Positions 27,482-36,194 of a stretch of 64,000 bases of DNA are shown here, in pieces (position 1 is the first letter of the stretch; each line of letters begins with the position of its first letter). A program made the translations under genes and the position numbers. The stretch comes from Nostoc sp. UHCC 0926 (GTDB lineage Bacteria > Cyanobacteriota > Cyanobacteriia > Cyanobacteriales > Nostocaceae). The DNA lies in the NCBI RefSeq assembly GCF_028623165.1, contig NZ_CP117768.1, positions 2,976,001 through 3,040,000 on the forward strand. Direction: 5' to 3'. The notes under the pieces are model-generated. The model ran no database searches and was not told the DNA's origin. It was given only the letters and a program-made list of their open reading frames with translations.

Positions 27482-27600
27482 ATTATGGAAGCAAACAAGC
27501 CATGATATTAAAGAAGAAATTACCATCAAAGTTCCCTTTGGGGTAGCAGAAGCATACCGTAATACTACTGAAGAAGCCCCTACTCAAAAGCCAGCTACGT
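27482..27600 (+). pseudogene. Scrap of a small cyanobacterial protein gene
   Basis: One frame reads KEEITIKVPFGVAEAYRNTTEE without an intact start; the nearby ATG (27485) is in a different frame and runs into TGA. The phrase ITIKVP..VAEAYRN.TEEE looks like short antitoxin-like proteins common in cyanobacteria. The fragment ends in unrelated repeat sequence. The rest of 27029-27652 has no gene I can support. Confidence 0.35.
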
Positions 27601-27652
27601 GTAGCGTCTCCAAAAGAGAGAGATTAGCATGGCTAACCAAACTGCATTGTGA

Positions 27653-28199
27653 TCAATTCCACATAATTGGACTGTTATCAAGATGGTCGGTGACAATACG
27701 CCCGATCGCATCAATTTCTGCCAATTGGGCGGCAGAAAGTTGAATTTGGGCGGCTAATGTGTTGTCTAGTGCTTGTTCGGGATAACGCGCCCCGGCGATT
27801 GCATTTGTTTGGGGTTGAGCAATTAACCACGCTAAAGCTAACTGAGCAAGGGTACAATTATCAAGAAGGGCTATGGGACGCAATTTTTGTAGCGCTTGTT
27901 GAGCACGTTCAAAGTTTTCGCCTTTGTTCATACTTTAGATGGTTAGCAAAAACTTTCGTGGCATACTCCACGCGATCGCGCACATCAGATAAAGCTTCAG
28001 CGACAATTCGCTCAGAGTGTCCTTCACCATAAACTTCAGCAGTATCAATTGTGGTGATACCAGCTTCAAATGCGGCTCGAATCGTTTTAATCGAGTCAGC
28101 ATCCTCAATTCCCACCCACATTCTTTTACCAGCTTGCCAAGTTCCCATAAGGATAGGTGTAATTTGGACATTAGAAGTACCTAGCGAGCGCTTTTCCAT
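27653..28199 (-). pseudogene. Aldo/keto reductase with internal deletion
   Basis: The N-terminal piece from ATG 28199 (MEKRSLGTSNVQITPILMG, DTAEVYGEG, ATKVFANHLKYE) and the C-terminal piece ending 27653 (GENFERAQQALQKL, NAIAGARYPEQALDN) are both clear aldo/keto-reductase segments in different frames. They join at about 27920-27940. The central part of the barrel (about 140-150 residues, including the catalytic His and the NADPH-binding loops) is missing. Asp, Tyr and Lys of the tetrad are still present in the first piece. The deletion is out of frame, so no working enzyme can be made. Confidence 0.88.
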
Positions 28200-28278
28200 A
28201 ACTGCTTCCTAATTCATTCCCTTGGATAGTTTCACACTTTATCGGTTTTAGCTTGAAATTAAATCAGAGTTATAGTAG

Positions 28279-28875
28279 ATGCTGATGGAATTGACTACAA
28301 CTTTTCATGCTCTCAAAGAATGGGCAGTCGCCGTAAATGCCTTGGAAGATGGTAAAACAATTATGTTGCTCCGCAAAGGCGGTATCCATGAACGAAATGG
28401 ACATTTCCAAGTTGCTCACAAGCAAATTTTGCTTTACCCTACTTATGAACATCAACAAGCTTTCATGCTCAAACCTGAGTATGCTAATCATGTATATCCA
28501 GTAACATCAGGTTGGCATCCAGAGACAGTTCGCATCGGCAGTTGGGCTGAAATTACAGATATTTTGCCAGTTAGTGACGAATTTCTTGTCAACGCCTTGC
28601 TTCCCTTCCATATTTGGAACGAGCATTTTATTAGCGATCGCCTCAAATGGAAACCACGCCAGCCGCTTTATATTCTCCTCCTGCGGACATATCAACTAGC
28701 TCAACAAGAAATTCCCTACCACCCTAAATACGGTGGTTGCAAGTCATGGATTGATTTAGATCAACCAATTCACTTGCAAGGAGCAAAACCAGTTTTGTCT
28801 GACTTTGCATACACCCAATTAGTAGAGACAATTCGCGGCATTGTCGGCGATAAGTTGTATGCTCCATCTTTCTAA
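28279..28875 (+). CDS. DUF1802 family protein
   Basis: The 198-residue soluble protein has the DUF1802 hallmarks: TTFHALKEWAVAVNALEDG, MLLRKGGIHERNGHF, LLYPTYEHQQAFMLKPEY. It ends with VLSDFAYTQLVETIRG. The family is common in cyanobacteria and its biochemistry is unknown; the RKGGI and YPTYEHQ blocks suggest a nucleotide or nucleic-acid binding fold, but that is not established. It is divergent from the aldo/keto reductase relic. A perfect palindrome lies 18 bp beyond the stop. Confidence 0.85.
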   Translation: MLMELTTTFHALKEWAVAVNALEDGKTIMLLRKGGIHERNGHFQVAHKQILLYPTYEHQQAFMLKPEYANHVYPVTSGWHPETVRIGSWAEITDILPVSDEFLVNALLPFHIWNEHFISDRLKWKPRQPLYILLLRTYQLAQQEIPYHPKYGGCKSWIDLDQPIHLQGAKPVLSDFAYTQLVETIRGIVGDKLYAPSF

Positions 28876-28892
28876 TAACCAACTTGCTGCCC

Positions 28893-28929
28893 AGATCCCC
28901 GACTTCTTTCTTCAAGAAGTCGGGGATCT
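28893..28929. terminator. Perfect dispersed palindrome after the DUF1802 gene
   Basis: Two perfect 16-nt arms, starting AGATCCCCGACTTCTT, flank a 5-nt loop. It is the same family as 7799-7831. It lies just after the DUF1802 stop and could act as its terminator. The following stretch to 29451 is AT-rich with no supported gene. Confidence 0.6.
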
Positions 28930-29451
28930 AAATCTAGGTTAAGTAACGCCATTCTACCCTAGAGTTAATTTTATTTTTACTTTATAAATGATCTTGCTTC
29001 TAGATAAGTACGGGATTGTGTCTGGTTATCAAACGGATGATTCAAACAACAAGCATTGCTGTTAGATTTTATATTCTTTGCTCATAGTGTTTAATCAACA
29101 GAACTTTATAATTAATTTCTAAAATCTGCGCTTATGTAACCAGAAATACAAATACTCTGATTGCAAACTCTAGCTTAAATAGTAGTTATTGTTACACACA
29201 CTCCTTAAAAGCGCGGATAACATTAGAAAAATCTCCCCTAGAAGGAAGGTGAAGGAAAGCTGTTGATCTTTGTGTCCTATTAGCAGCTTTCTCAGGCGAT
29301 GACTTGTTAAGTAATTATCCTGTAGTGGATAGAACTTAATTACACTTTGTCTAAAGTATTAGGCAAACAAGTACTCCACAAGGGTGAGATTAGACTTGAC
29401 AAAAGTCTGCCATTATGCATTAGTTATTAGCTAAAAGCAAAGGAGTTTGCA

Positions 29452-29715
29452 ATGCATCGACAAATGTGCTGGTTACCTAAGTCTGGTGGTGACGGAGAGA
29501 AAATTTTGTATTTGCAGGCAGAACCCAATCAGCCTTGGCGTCCCTACACAGCTTTTGGACATTTTGCAGTCCCAGATTATCAAATACCAGGTGGTTCTAA
29601 AGGTTGGGCAACTTATCAAAAACTTCTCAAAGCAGGTTGGACACTAGTACCTAGCACACGGGCAAACGAGTTTGGCGGCAGCAGCTACGCAGAGTCAACA
29701 GCTCAAAATCAATAG
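29452..29715 (+). CDS. Conserved small cyanobacterial protein, unknown function
   Basis: The 87-residue product (MHRQMCWLPKSGGDGEKILY, then YTAFGHFAVPDYQIPGGSKG and WATYQKLLKAGWTLVPS) is preceded by AAGGAG 8 nt before the ATG, so the start is well supported. It has no signal peptide or membrane segment. I have seen similar short proteins in Nostoc but know no function. It is followed immediately by three tandem copies of a palindromic repeat, which overlap the end of its transcript. Confidence 0.65.
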   Translation: MHRQMCWLPKSGGDGEKILYLQAEPNQPWRPYTAFGHFAVPDYQIPGGSKGWATYQKLLKAGWTLVPSTRANEFGGSSYAESTAQNQ

Positions 29716-29822
29716 AGAAACGCGATTAATCGCGTCTGTACAGGAGTTAGAGAGACGCGATTAATCGCGTCTGTACAGGAGTTAAGAGAGACGCGATTAA
29801 TCGCGTCTGTACAGGAGTTAAG
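29716..29822. repeat. Three tandem palindromic units (GACGCGATTAATCGCGTC)
   Basis: The 18-bp palindrome GACGCGATTAATCGCGTC (first copy AACGCG) recurs at offsets 29720, 29755 and 29791, each followed by TGTACAGGAGTTA. The period is 35-36 bp. Single or degraded copies occur at about 14718, 17732 and 37393-37457. It lies between convergent genes (the small protein and ggt) and could serve as a bidirectional terminator. Confidence 0.8.
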
Positions 29823-29845
29823 AGTTATTATTCTCCTTATCTGGC

Positions 29846-31657
29846 TCACAATCCTTTTGGGGAACCTTCACCGCGAGGATCAGCCGCCCCTTCTAAAGTT
29901 CCATCGGCTGTAACCGCGATCGCGTTACCATTACCCCAAGGAGCAGTTTCCTTAATTTTGTGTCCCCGACGGCGTAAGTCTTGCACAGTTAGAGCATCCA
30001 AACCCCAAGATTCGACGCGCAATTCATCGGGAAGCCATTGATGATGTATGCGTGGAACAGAAACAGCCGCACCAACATCCATGTTGTATTCCAGCACATT
30101 CAGGATCACTTGTAAAACCTGGGTGATAATGGTGCTACCACCAGGCGCACCTGCTGCCATGCGGAAATGACCGCTTTCTGTGACAATTGTGGGAGTCATG
30201 CTGGATAGAGGAGTTTTACGGGGGGCAATGCTGTTGGCATCGTTACCAACCAAACCAAAGGCATTAGGCACTCCTGGCGCAGAAGCAAAATCATCCATCT
30301 CATTGTTGAGGACAATTCCAGTTCCCGGTGTCACCACACCAGCACCAAAACTGAGATTAATCGTGAAAGTCAGACTTACGGCGTTGCGTTCTTCATCCAC
30401 AACAGTAAGATGAGTGGTTTGGGGAGATTCATATTGAGTCGCGTGCAGTTTCAGAGATTGAGCAGATAACGGAATGATATTTTCTCCTAAACTCTGATTA
30501 TTAGCTTGACTAAAACGTTGTAGTATCTTTCTATCTACTGGCTTGACCTCGGTCGAGGGTCGAGCCACTTGCATATTAATTTCTTGACGGCGTTTTTTGG
30601 CGTAAGCTGGACTGAGCAGTTCTTGTACAGGGACTTTGACAAAATCTGGATCGCCTAAATATTCTGAGCGATCGGCGTAAGCAATTTTCATTGCTTCTAC
30701 CATTAAATGTATAGCATCGGGATGATGCCATCCTAAAGATTTTAAATCAGTGTCACCGATAATATTTAAAATCTGCAATAGATGAACACCTCCCGATGAA
30801 GGTGGTGGCATTGAGCAAATTTTAGCTTTACGAAAATTGCCACAAACGGGAGTGCGCCAGATTGGTTTGTAGGCTTTCAGGTCTTCTAGAGTAATTAAAC
30901 CACCATTTTTTACCATATCAGAGGCGATCGCCCGAGCAATACTTCCGCTGTAAAAACTTTGGGGATTTTGGGCAATTGCTGTTAAGGTGCGGGCCAAATC
31001 ACTCTGCACTAGCTTGTCACCTGGTTTATAAAATTCGCCGTTGCGAGTGAAAATTTCCCGCAGTGCTGGATTCTTGAGAAGTGCTTGCTTGTTGGATTGG
31101 TTTGTTTGCAGAGAACGCCAAGTTGCTACATCGCCAATAACAAAGCCATCTTTAGCCAGTGCGATCGCAGGTTTGATTACCTCTTGCCAAGGTAGCTTAC
31201 CATAGCGACGATGCACTTCATAAAGTCCCGCTACCGTTCCTGGTGTCCCTACTGCTAAATAACCATTGATACTTGCATTCGGACGCACCTTTCCTTCTGC
31301 ATCCAGATACATATTTTTTGTAGCTTTCAGGGGAGCGCGTTCCCGAAAATCTAGCGCTTTCATCTCGCCAGTTTTCTCAGAATGCATCAGTAAAAATCCG
31401 CCGCCGCCGATTCCTGCTGAAAAAGGCTCAACTACTGATATTGCAAAGGTTGTGGCTACAGCTGCATCCACTGCATTACCACCTTTGCGTAACATCAAAA
31501 TTCCCGCCTCACTTGCTAGGGGATGGGCCGAAACTACCATTCCCTTTTTGCTGTGTAGGGGTAAAGTTAAAGCGGCTGAGGCAACTTGGCTGTAAAGTAA
31601 GACGCTGAAGGAAAAGATTGCGAGTGCAACTCGCTTGGGTTTAACAACAGTAAGCAT
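29846..31657 (-). CDS. ggt: Gamma-glutamyltransferase precursor
   Basis: Starting at ATG 31657 the 603-residue product has a signal peptide (VKPKRVALAIFSFSVLL...SQVASA). A longer frame from 31717 adds 20 residues without signal features and would leave only 45 bp to the divergent gene. GGT landmarks: GMVVSAHPLASEAG, GGNAVDAAVA, AGIGGGGFLL, the autoprocessing and nucleophile site QTTHLTVVD, and GTGIVLNNEMDDF. The enzyme cleaves the gamma-glutamyl bond of glutathione in the periplasm after self-cleavage into two subunits. The divergent neighbour is phytochelatin-synthase-like, a second glutathione-acting enzyme. Confidence 0.92.
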   Translation of the reverse strand: MLTVVKPKRVALAIFSFSVLLYSQVASAALTLPLHSKKGMVVSAHPLASEAGILMLRKGGNAVDAAVATTFAISVVEPFSAGIGGGGFLLMHSEKTGEMKALDFRERAPLKATKNMYLDAEGKVRPNASINGYLAVGTPGTVAGLYEVHRRYGKLPWQEVIKPAIALAKDGFVIGDVATWRSLQTNQSNKQALLKNPALREIFTRNGEFYKPGDKLVQSDLARTLTAIAQNPQSFYSGSIARAIASDMVKNGGLITLEDLKAYKPIWRTPVCGNFRKAKICSMPPPSSGGVHLLQILNIIGDTDLKSLGWHHPDAIHLMVEAMKIAYADRSEYLGDPDFVKVPVQELLSPAYAKKRRQEINMQVARPSTEVKPVDRKILQRFSQANNQSLGENIIPLSAQSLKLHATQYESPQTTHLTVVDEERNAVSLTFTINLSFGAGVVTPGTGIVLNNEMDDFASAPGVPNAFGLVGNDANSIAPRKTPLSSMTPTIVTESGHFRMAAGAPGGSTIITQVLQVILNVLEYNMDVGAAVSVPRIHHQWLPDELRVESWGLDALTVQDLRRRGHKIKETAPWGNGNAIAVTADGTLEGAADPRGEGSPKGL

Positions 31658-31762
31658 TTTTAGTTTAGTTATTGAGGCGATACAATTTTTTCTTAAAATA
31701 TTATACTTGTTTAGCATCTTATTGTGAGATTATTAATATGATTTCAGAAATCTCCAGTCCTC

Positions 31763-32503
31763 ATGAATGCTATGTTAATAAAAACAAGTAAGACATTTTT
31801 CAAAGCTTTAACTATTGGATTATGTATCTCTAGCGGAAGCGTTCTCTCTCAGACATTACCGCTTTCCTCTAACTTAGTAGGTTTTAATACGCCTGAAGGG
31901 GAAAAATTATTATTTCAGAGTAAATCAAAAGAAGACTTCTTTCCACTGAGTATGCAATTCACCACTCAAAATAATCAAGCATATTGTGGTGTTGCTAGTA
32001 TGGTTATGATCCTGAATAGTCTACAAATCCCAGCACCAGAAGTACCCCAGTACAAGCCATATCGAGTATTTACTCAAGAAAACTTTTTTAGCAATGATAA
32101 TACAAAAAAAGTATTAACACCTGAAGCTGTGTCTCACGGAGGTATGACTCTAGACCAGTTAGGGAAATTACTAGCCAGCTATGGCGTTAAAGTTAATGTT
32201 TATCACGCTGCTGACACTAGTTTAGAAGAGTTCCGCAAACAAGCAGCAGAAAATTTAAAACAACCGCAAAATTTCGTTTTAGTAAACTATTTACGTAAAG
32301 AAATAGGTCAAGAAAAAGGTGGGCATATTTCCCCTTTAGCAGCATACAATGAGGAAATAGATAGATTTTTAATTCTTGATGTATCTCGTTACAAGTATCC
32401 ACCAGTTTGGGTAAAAACAACTGATTTATGGAAAGCAATGCTTACAAATGATCCCTCATCAAATAAAAGCCGTGGCTTTGTATTTGTAAGCAAAAGCCCT
32501 TGA
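31763..32503 (+). CDS. Phytochelatin synthase-like cysteine peptidase (primitive type)
   Basis: The 246-residue product has a signal peptide (about 1-30). The papain-like triad is Cys75 in NQAYCGVASMVM, His188 in KGGHISPLAAY and Asp206 in LILDVSRY. This is the short, catalytic-domain-only form known from cyanobacteria such as Nostoc, where it mainly hydrolyses glutathione to gamma-Glu-Cys rather than making phytochelatins. It is exported here. It shares a short divergent intergenic region with ggt, consistent with periplasmic glutathione turnover. The second Cys-rich domain of plant enzymes is absent. Confidence 0.9.
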   Translation: MNAMLIKTSKTFFKALTIGLCISSGSVLSQTLPLSSNLVGFNTPEGEKLLFQSKSKEDFFPLSMQFTTQNNQAYCGVASMVMILNSLQIPAPEVPQYKPYRVFTQENFFSNDNTKKVLTPEAVSHGGMTLDQLGKLLASYGVKVNVYHAADTSLEEFRKQAAENLKQPQNFVLVNYLRKEIGQEKGGHISPLAAYNEEIDRFLILDVSRYKYPPVWVKTTDLWKAMLTNDPSSNKSRGFVFVSKSP

Positions 32504-32525
32504 GATAACAATCTGTTGATTGAAT

Positions 32526-32591
32526 TCATGAATCCTCTAATCGCCCAGCCTCCATGTAAACAAAGCGATCGGCAATATCTAAAATGTCAGC
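32526..32591 (-). pseudogene. 3' scrap of a DevA-like ABC transporter ATPase gene
   Basis: The minus strand reads ADILDIADRFVYMEAGRLED followed by Ser and TGA. It matches the C-terminal end of DevA/LolD-like ATPases (the piece after the H-loop: ILDIADRIVxMExGRL). Nothing upstream encodes the rest of the domain; a MITE begins at 32632. It is a 22-codon relic. Confidence 0.65.
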
Positions 32592-32631
32592 TAATATGGA
32601 TATTGTAATTACACCACAAAGAATCGAGTTA

Positions 32632-32744
32632 TACCAATTCTCCCTAAACTTGCACTTAATGATTATTCCTTCTTCCTTGGCGTATTTGGCGTACTTGGCG
32701 GTTCGTTTAATAAAAATTAAGTGCATCTTCATAGCGAATTGGTA
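32632..32744. mobile_element. 113-bp MITE with TTA target duplication
   Basis: TACCAATTC at the left end and GAATTGGTA at the right end, with TTGCACTTAAT and ATTAAGTGCAT as inner inverted blocks. TTA flanks both sides (32629-32631 and 32745-32747). The core CTTGGCG..GGCGGTTCGTTT is also seen in the MITEs at 35975, 41240 and 62217. The right end supplies the first codons of the Uma2 frame that starts at 32721. No ORF of its own. Confidence 0.8.
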
Positions 32745-33338
32745 TTAACACCTGGTGCGGTGTTGAAACTTGTGGGAAACTGGCAAGACTATCAAGTATT
32801 GAGTCAGCAATTAGGCGATCGCTCCTCGCCTCGGATAAAATATCGACCTGGAGAGATTTTACTGATGGCACCGCTACCTAAGCATGGAAGAGATGCGAGT
32901 TTGTTGGCGTTGATAGTAATAGCTCTACTTGACCACTTAAACCGCATATACGAGTCATTTACGCCCATCACCATGAGCTTGCCAGAGGTTAGTGGTATTG
33001 AACCAGACTATTGCTTTTACATTGAAAATTGGAGAGCAGTAGTAAGCAAAAAAAGAATTGATTGGCAGTCAGCACCACCAGATTTAGCAATTGAAATAGA
33101 TGTGACAAGCTATACCGACATTAATGATTTCTTACCTTATCGAGTGCCAAAGGTCTGGATATTAAAAAGTAATCGGTTATTAATTTATAGATTGCTCTTA
33201 GAAAGTTATGTGCTTACAGAAAGTAGCTACTTTCCTAACGTTAGAGAAATAGTGCAGCAATGTCTCCAAATTGCAAACGAGCAAACAACAAGTGAAACGA
33301 TTAGGTGGTTAAAGAACTTTTTGCGTGGACAACAGTAG
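32721..33338 (+). CDS. Uma2 family protein with MITE-derived start
   Basis: The 205-residue frame begins inside the MITE: its first eight codons (MHLHSELV) are MITE sequence and the true coding part starts with LTPGAVLKLVGNWQDYQVL. The rest is a normal Uma2 protein: IKYRPGEILLMAPLPKHGRD, GIEPDYCFYI and PPDLAIEIDVTSYT carry the Asp and Glu of the nuclease-like core. Members of this subgroup normally have about 15-20 residues more before GAVLKL. The insertion therefore replaced the 5' end; whether the new ATG is translated is uncertain. No Shine-Dalgarno is visible. Confidence 0.75.
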   Translation: MHLHSELVLTPGAVLKLVGNWQDYQVLSQQLGDRSSPRIKYRPGEILLMAPLPKHGRDASLLALIVIALLDHLNRIYESFTPITMSLPEVSGIEPDYCFYIENWRAVVSKKRIDWQSAPPDLAIEIDVTSYTDINDFLPYRVPKVWILKSNRLLIYRLLLESYVLTESSYFPNVREIVQQCLQIANEQTTSETIRWLKNFLRGQQ

Positions 33339-33345
33339 ACAGGCG

Positions 33346-33409
33346 TTACAGCAGAATTCAAGTATTTGAACCACATCTGTCGTAGGGGCGCAAGGCCTTG
33401 CGCCCCTAC
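33346..33409. repeat. 64-bp repeat, copy 1
   Basis: Identical over 64 bp to 37288-37351. The last 28 bp (33382-33409) are a perfect palindrome built on GTAGGGGCGCAAGG. It starts 8 bp after the Uma2 stop. The adjacent 33455-33519 stretch has GGTGCGTTACG/CGGTAACACACC inverted motifs of a second repeat family. Confidence 0.9.
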
Positions 33410-33559
33410 CGCGTGGTCTATTTACCTGAAAATAGCTGTAAGCTTTAGTGTTACGGCTTCTGTAACGCACCATTTCAAGTTTTCGGTGCGTTACGCTAAC
33501 GCGGTAACACACCCTACACTATCTTCTAACTATTTGCGCCTACTTACTTATCCTTGAAA

Positions 33560-34462
33560 TTAACCTAATCCTTTGGATTTGCGAAACTCGCGCACAACAT
33601 CTTTAATATCACGTAATTCACCCTCAACTAAATAGTTTAATTGCCGCATTTCATCTGCCGAAATCTTTCCGGCAAGTGAGGCGATCGCTTTTCTTAATTC
33701 GGGATATTTTTTTAATATTTCTTGTCGAACAATTGGTGTAGCTTCGTAAGGTGGAAAATATTTTTTATCGTCCTTTAGTACAACTAAACCCAAGCGAGAA
33801 ATCTGTCCATCAGTGGAATTACCTGCTACCATATCCACCTGTTTTTGAATCAAAGCCCGATATATTAAACCCAAGTCCATAATTTGGGGTGGTTTAGCAA
33901 AACGTAAATCGTAAGTTTTAGCTAATCCTGGAAAACCATCTTCCCGTTCTAAAAATTCGTAGCCGAAACCGCCACGCCACTGCGGTGTATATTGAGTAGC
34001 TTGAGAGAGAGTTTGAATGTTGTAGCGTTTGGCATCATCACCCCGGACAATCATCGCAAAAGTGTTTTCAAAACCCAAGCTTGGCATCACTTCCAGATTG
34101 AATTGCTGGGCATATGCTTGTTTTAATCTTTGATAAACTTCTTTAGGATCATTAACTGCTTTTTGCTTCAGAATTCCAGTAAAAGCTGTGCCTGTATACT
34201 CAATATAGGCGTCAATTTTGCCAGCAGTAATAGCGCTATGACAAACAAAAGAACCACCCAGACGGGGGCGAGGGGACACTTTTAAATTAGTTGTTGCCTC
34301 AATTTGCTCTGCTAAAAGTTCACCTAAAATATCTTGTTCAGTAAAATCTTTGGAAGCAACGATAATATTGCCATTGCTACTACTATTTAAATTCGGTGTG
34401 CAGCTAGTGATTAGCAGTAACAAAGCAAAAGTTAAAAAGCAAACTGCTAAAAATCTTTTCAT
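33560..34462 (-). CDS. Osmoprotectant/glycine-betaine type ABC substrate-binding lipoprotein
   Basis: The 300-residue product has a lipoprotein signal ending LLLITSC (lipobox). The mature OpuAC-like domain shows IIVASKDFTEQDILGELLAEQ, GSFVCHSAITAGKIDAYIEYTG (read in parts) and LVVLKDDKKYFPPYEATPIV. It is a quaternary-ammonium-binding family that delivers betaine, choline or similar to the permease; the ligand is not settled by sequence. The start codon shares one base with the permease stop (TAATG), so the three genes are coupled: ATPase, permease, then this gene, all minus strand. Confidence 0.88.
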   Translation of the reverse strand: MKRFLAVCFLTFALLLLITSCTPNLNSSSNGNIIVASKDFTEQDILGELLAEQIEATTNLKVSPRPRLGGSFVCHSAITAGKIDAYIEYTGTAFTGILKQKAVNDPKEVYQRLKQAYAQQFNLEVMPSLGFENTFAMIVRGDDAKRYNIQTLSQATQYTPQWRGGFGYEFLEREDGFPGLAKTYDLRFAKPPQIMDLGLIYRALIQKQVDMVAGNSTDGQISRLGLVVLKDDKKYFPPYEATPIVRQEILKKYPELRKAIASLAGKISADEMRQLNYLVEGELRDIKDVVREFRKSKGLG

Positions 34463-35094
34463 TAATTTTTAATTTTTAATTTATTCTCCAACCAACCAAT
34501 TGCAAAGTCAGCCAGTAATGCAATTCCCGCCGCCGGAACTGCACCAGCTAAAATTAACTGATCATTCACTACTGATATGCCGCGAAAAATAAACACTCCC
34601 AAACCACCAGCACCAATTGCTGCTGCAATGGTTGCAATGCCAATGGCAATTACCGTTGCTACCCGCACTCCTGCTAAAATCACTCCCATTGCCAAGGGAA
34701 TTTCAACTTGCAATAATAATTGTCTATCTGTCATCCCCATCCCTCTCCCAGCTTCCCGAATAGCTGGATCGACGCCAGTAATCCCTGTGTAAGTGTTACG
34801 AATTATCGGCAGCAGAGAATATACAATCAGGGCAACAATTGCTGGTACTGCGCCAATTCCGCCAATTATAGGAACCGGAATGAGTAAGCCAAACAGTGCC
34901 AAACTAGGAATAGTTTGCAGAATATTTGCTATGCCGAGAATTGGTTGGCGGAGATAGGTTTTGCGTGTAATCAAAATACCTAAAGGAATGCCTATAAGTA
35001 TGGCAATTCCGATCGCGATTCCTACCAAAAATAAGTGTTCTAGAGTATGCTGAAGAATTTCTGGGGCATACTTAACGAGGAAGAAATTTTTCAT
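34462..35094 (-). CDS. Osmoprotectant ABC permease (OpuCB-like)
   Basis: From ATG 35094 the 210-residue product has about six membrane helices and the EAA-type loop AIREAGRGMGMTDRQLLLQVE, read as REAGRGMGMTDRQLLLQVEI. The ATG overlaps the ATPase stop as ATGA, strong evidence for this start rather than the longer frame to 35121. It forms the channel of the transporter with the ATPase at 35091 and the lipoprotein at 33560. Short OpuCB/YehW-like permeases of about 210 residues are typical of the family. Confidence 0.88.
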   Translation of the reverse strand: MKNFFLVKYAPEILQHTLEHLFLVGIAIGIAILIGIPLGILITRKTYLRQPILGIANILQTIPSLALFGLLIPVPIIGGIGAVPAIVALIVYSLLPIIRNTYTGITGVDPAIREAGRGMGMTDRQLLLQVEIPLAMGVILAGVRVATVIAIGIATIAAAIGAGGLGVFIFRGISVVNDQLILAGAVPAAGIALLADFAIGWLENKLKIKN

Positions 35095-35849
35095 AAATTG
35101 TCTTGGAAGGAACGCAGACATTGAAGAAAAGCTAGGCTTTCTGGGTGTTGCGATCGCATAAATTCATCTGTTGTCCCCAATACTACCAATTCTCCGCCAG
35201 ACATTAAACCAATTCTCGATGCCAAAACCAAGGCTTCTTGAATATCATGGGTGACAAACACAACTGTCTTGCCTAACTCTTGCTGCAAACGCCGAAACTC
35301 TTGTTGAAGTTCTAGCCGCGTAATTGGATCGAGTGCGCCAAAGGGTTCATCCATCAACAACACTGGCGGATCTGCTGCTAAAGCCCTGGCTACACCGACT
35401 CTTTGCCTTTGTCCTCCCGAAAGTTCGTGCGGGTAACGCCCTGCGAATTGTGCTGGTTCTAAGCCTACTAATTGCAACAATTCATAAACCCGCGTTTTTA
35501 TTTGTTTCGATTGCCAACCTTCCAAAGCCGGGACTAAACCCACATTGCGTTCTACAGTGAAATGGGGAAATAAACCAATTTCTTGAATTACATAACCAAT
35601 TTTTCGCCGCAGTTTAATTTCATCCCATTCAGTTGTCGGAATACTATCAAATAAAACTTCGCCTTGTGTGGGTGTGAATAGGCGATTAATTAACTTCATT
35701 GTCGTGGTTTTGCCACTTCCACTGCGTCCGAGTAATACTAGTGCTTCTCCTTGATGAATGGTGAAATTGAGATTTGACACCAAGGGGCGATGATTGCGGC
35801 TAAAGGTGACATCGCGGAATTCGACGGCGGTTTGGTTATTTTGCGGCAT
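35091..35849 (-). CDS. Osmoprotectant ABC ATP-binding protein
   Basis: The 252-residue ATPase has Walker A GRSGSGKTT, Q-loop GYVIQEIGLFP, signature LSGGQRQRVGVA, Walker B LLMDEPFGALDP and the H-loop VTHDIQEA. It lacks the C-terminal CBS domains of OpuAA/OpuCA, so osmosensing by CBS is not expected. First gene of the three-gene operon. The upstream region contains an IS-like MITE (35975-36090), about 125 bp before the start, which might carry the promoter. Confidence 0.9.
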   Translation of the reverse strand: MPQNNQTAVEFRDVTFSRNHRPLVSNLNFTIHQGEALVLLGRSGSGKTTTMKLINRLFTPTQGEVLFDSIPTTEWDEIKLRRKIGYVIQEIGLFPHFTVERNVGLVPALEGWQSKQIKTRVYELLQLVGLEPAQFAGRYPHELSGGQRQRVGVARALAADPPVLLMDEPFGALDPITRLELQQEFRRLQQELGKTVVFVTHDIQEALVLASRIGLMSGGELVVLGTTDEFMRSQHPESLAFLQCLRSFQDNL

Positions 35850-35974
35850 GAGTAGCTTTTGGTGGACGCTAGCTTGTTACTGGCTATATGTATTATGTGC
35901 TGATTTTGCTAGCGTGCTAACGCCTAATTTGTCTTTCCTAATTGGTTTAGAGGATTTTGGATTTAGGATTTTAG

Positions 35975-36090
35975 TATATAGCAATCCTAAATCATTTGTG
36001 AAATCTTCTCTTCTTACACTTTGCGCCCTTTGCGTCCTTTGCGGTTCGTTAAAAAAGATAATTTTTACAACTCAGATAGGATTTTTATAT
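35975..36090. mobile_element. MITE-like element, TATAGCAATCCTAAAT family
   Basis: The left end TATAGCAATCCTAAATCA (from about 35977) faces ACTCAGATAGGATTTTTATA at the right. The core CTTTGCGTCCTTTGCGGTTC matches the interiors at 41240, 53639 and 62217. It lies between the ABC operon start and the hypothetical protein at 36195. No ORF. Confidence 0.6.
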
Positions 36091-36174
36091 GTAGGGTGCG
36101 TTATGGCGCTAGCCTAACGCACCGTAATCGCTCATAAAAACGGTGCGTTAGCCTAACGGCATAACACACCCTAC
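36091..36174. repeat. 84-bp palindromic repeat (GTAGGGTGCGTTA family)
   Basis: GTAGGGTGCGTTATGGCG is answered by CGGCATAACACACCCTAC, with an inner pair GCCTAACGCACCG and CGGTGCGTTAGGC-like sequence. It abuts the MITE at 35975-36090. Related motifs are at 10853, 33455 and 47113. It may also serve as terminator for the gene at 36195. Confidence 0.75.
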
Positions 36175-36194
36175 TATCTTACTTTTAAGACCTT

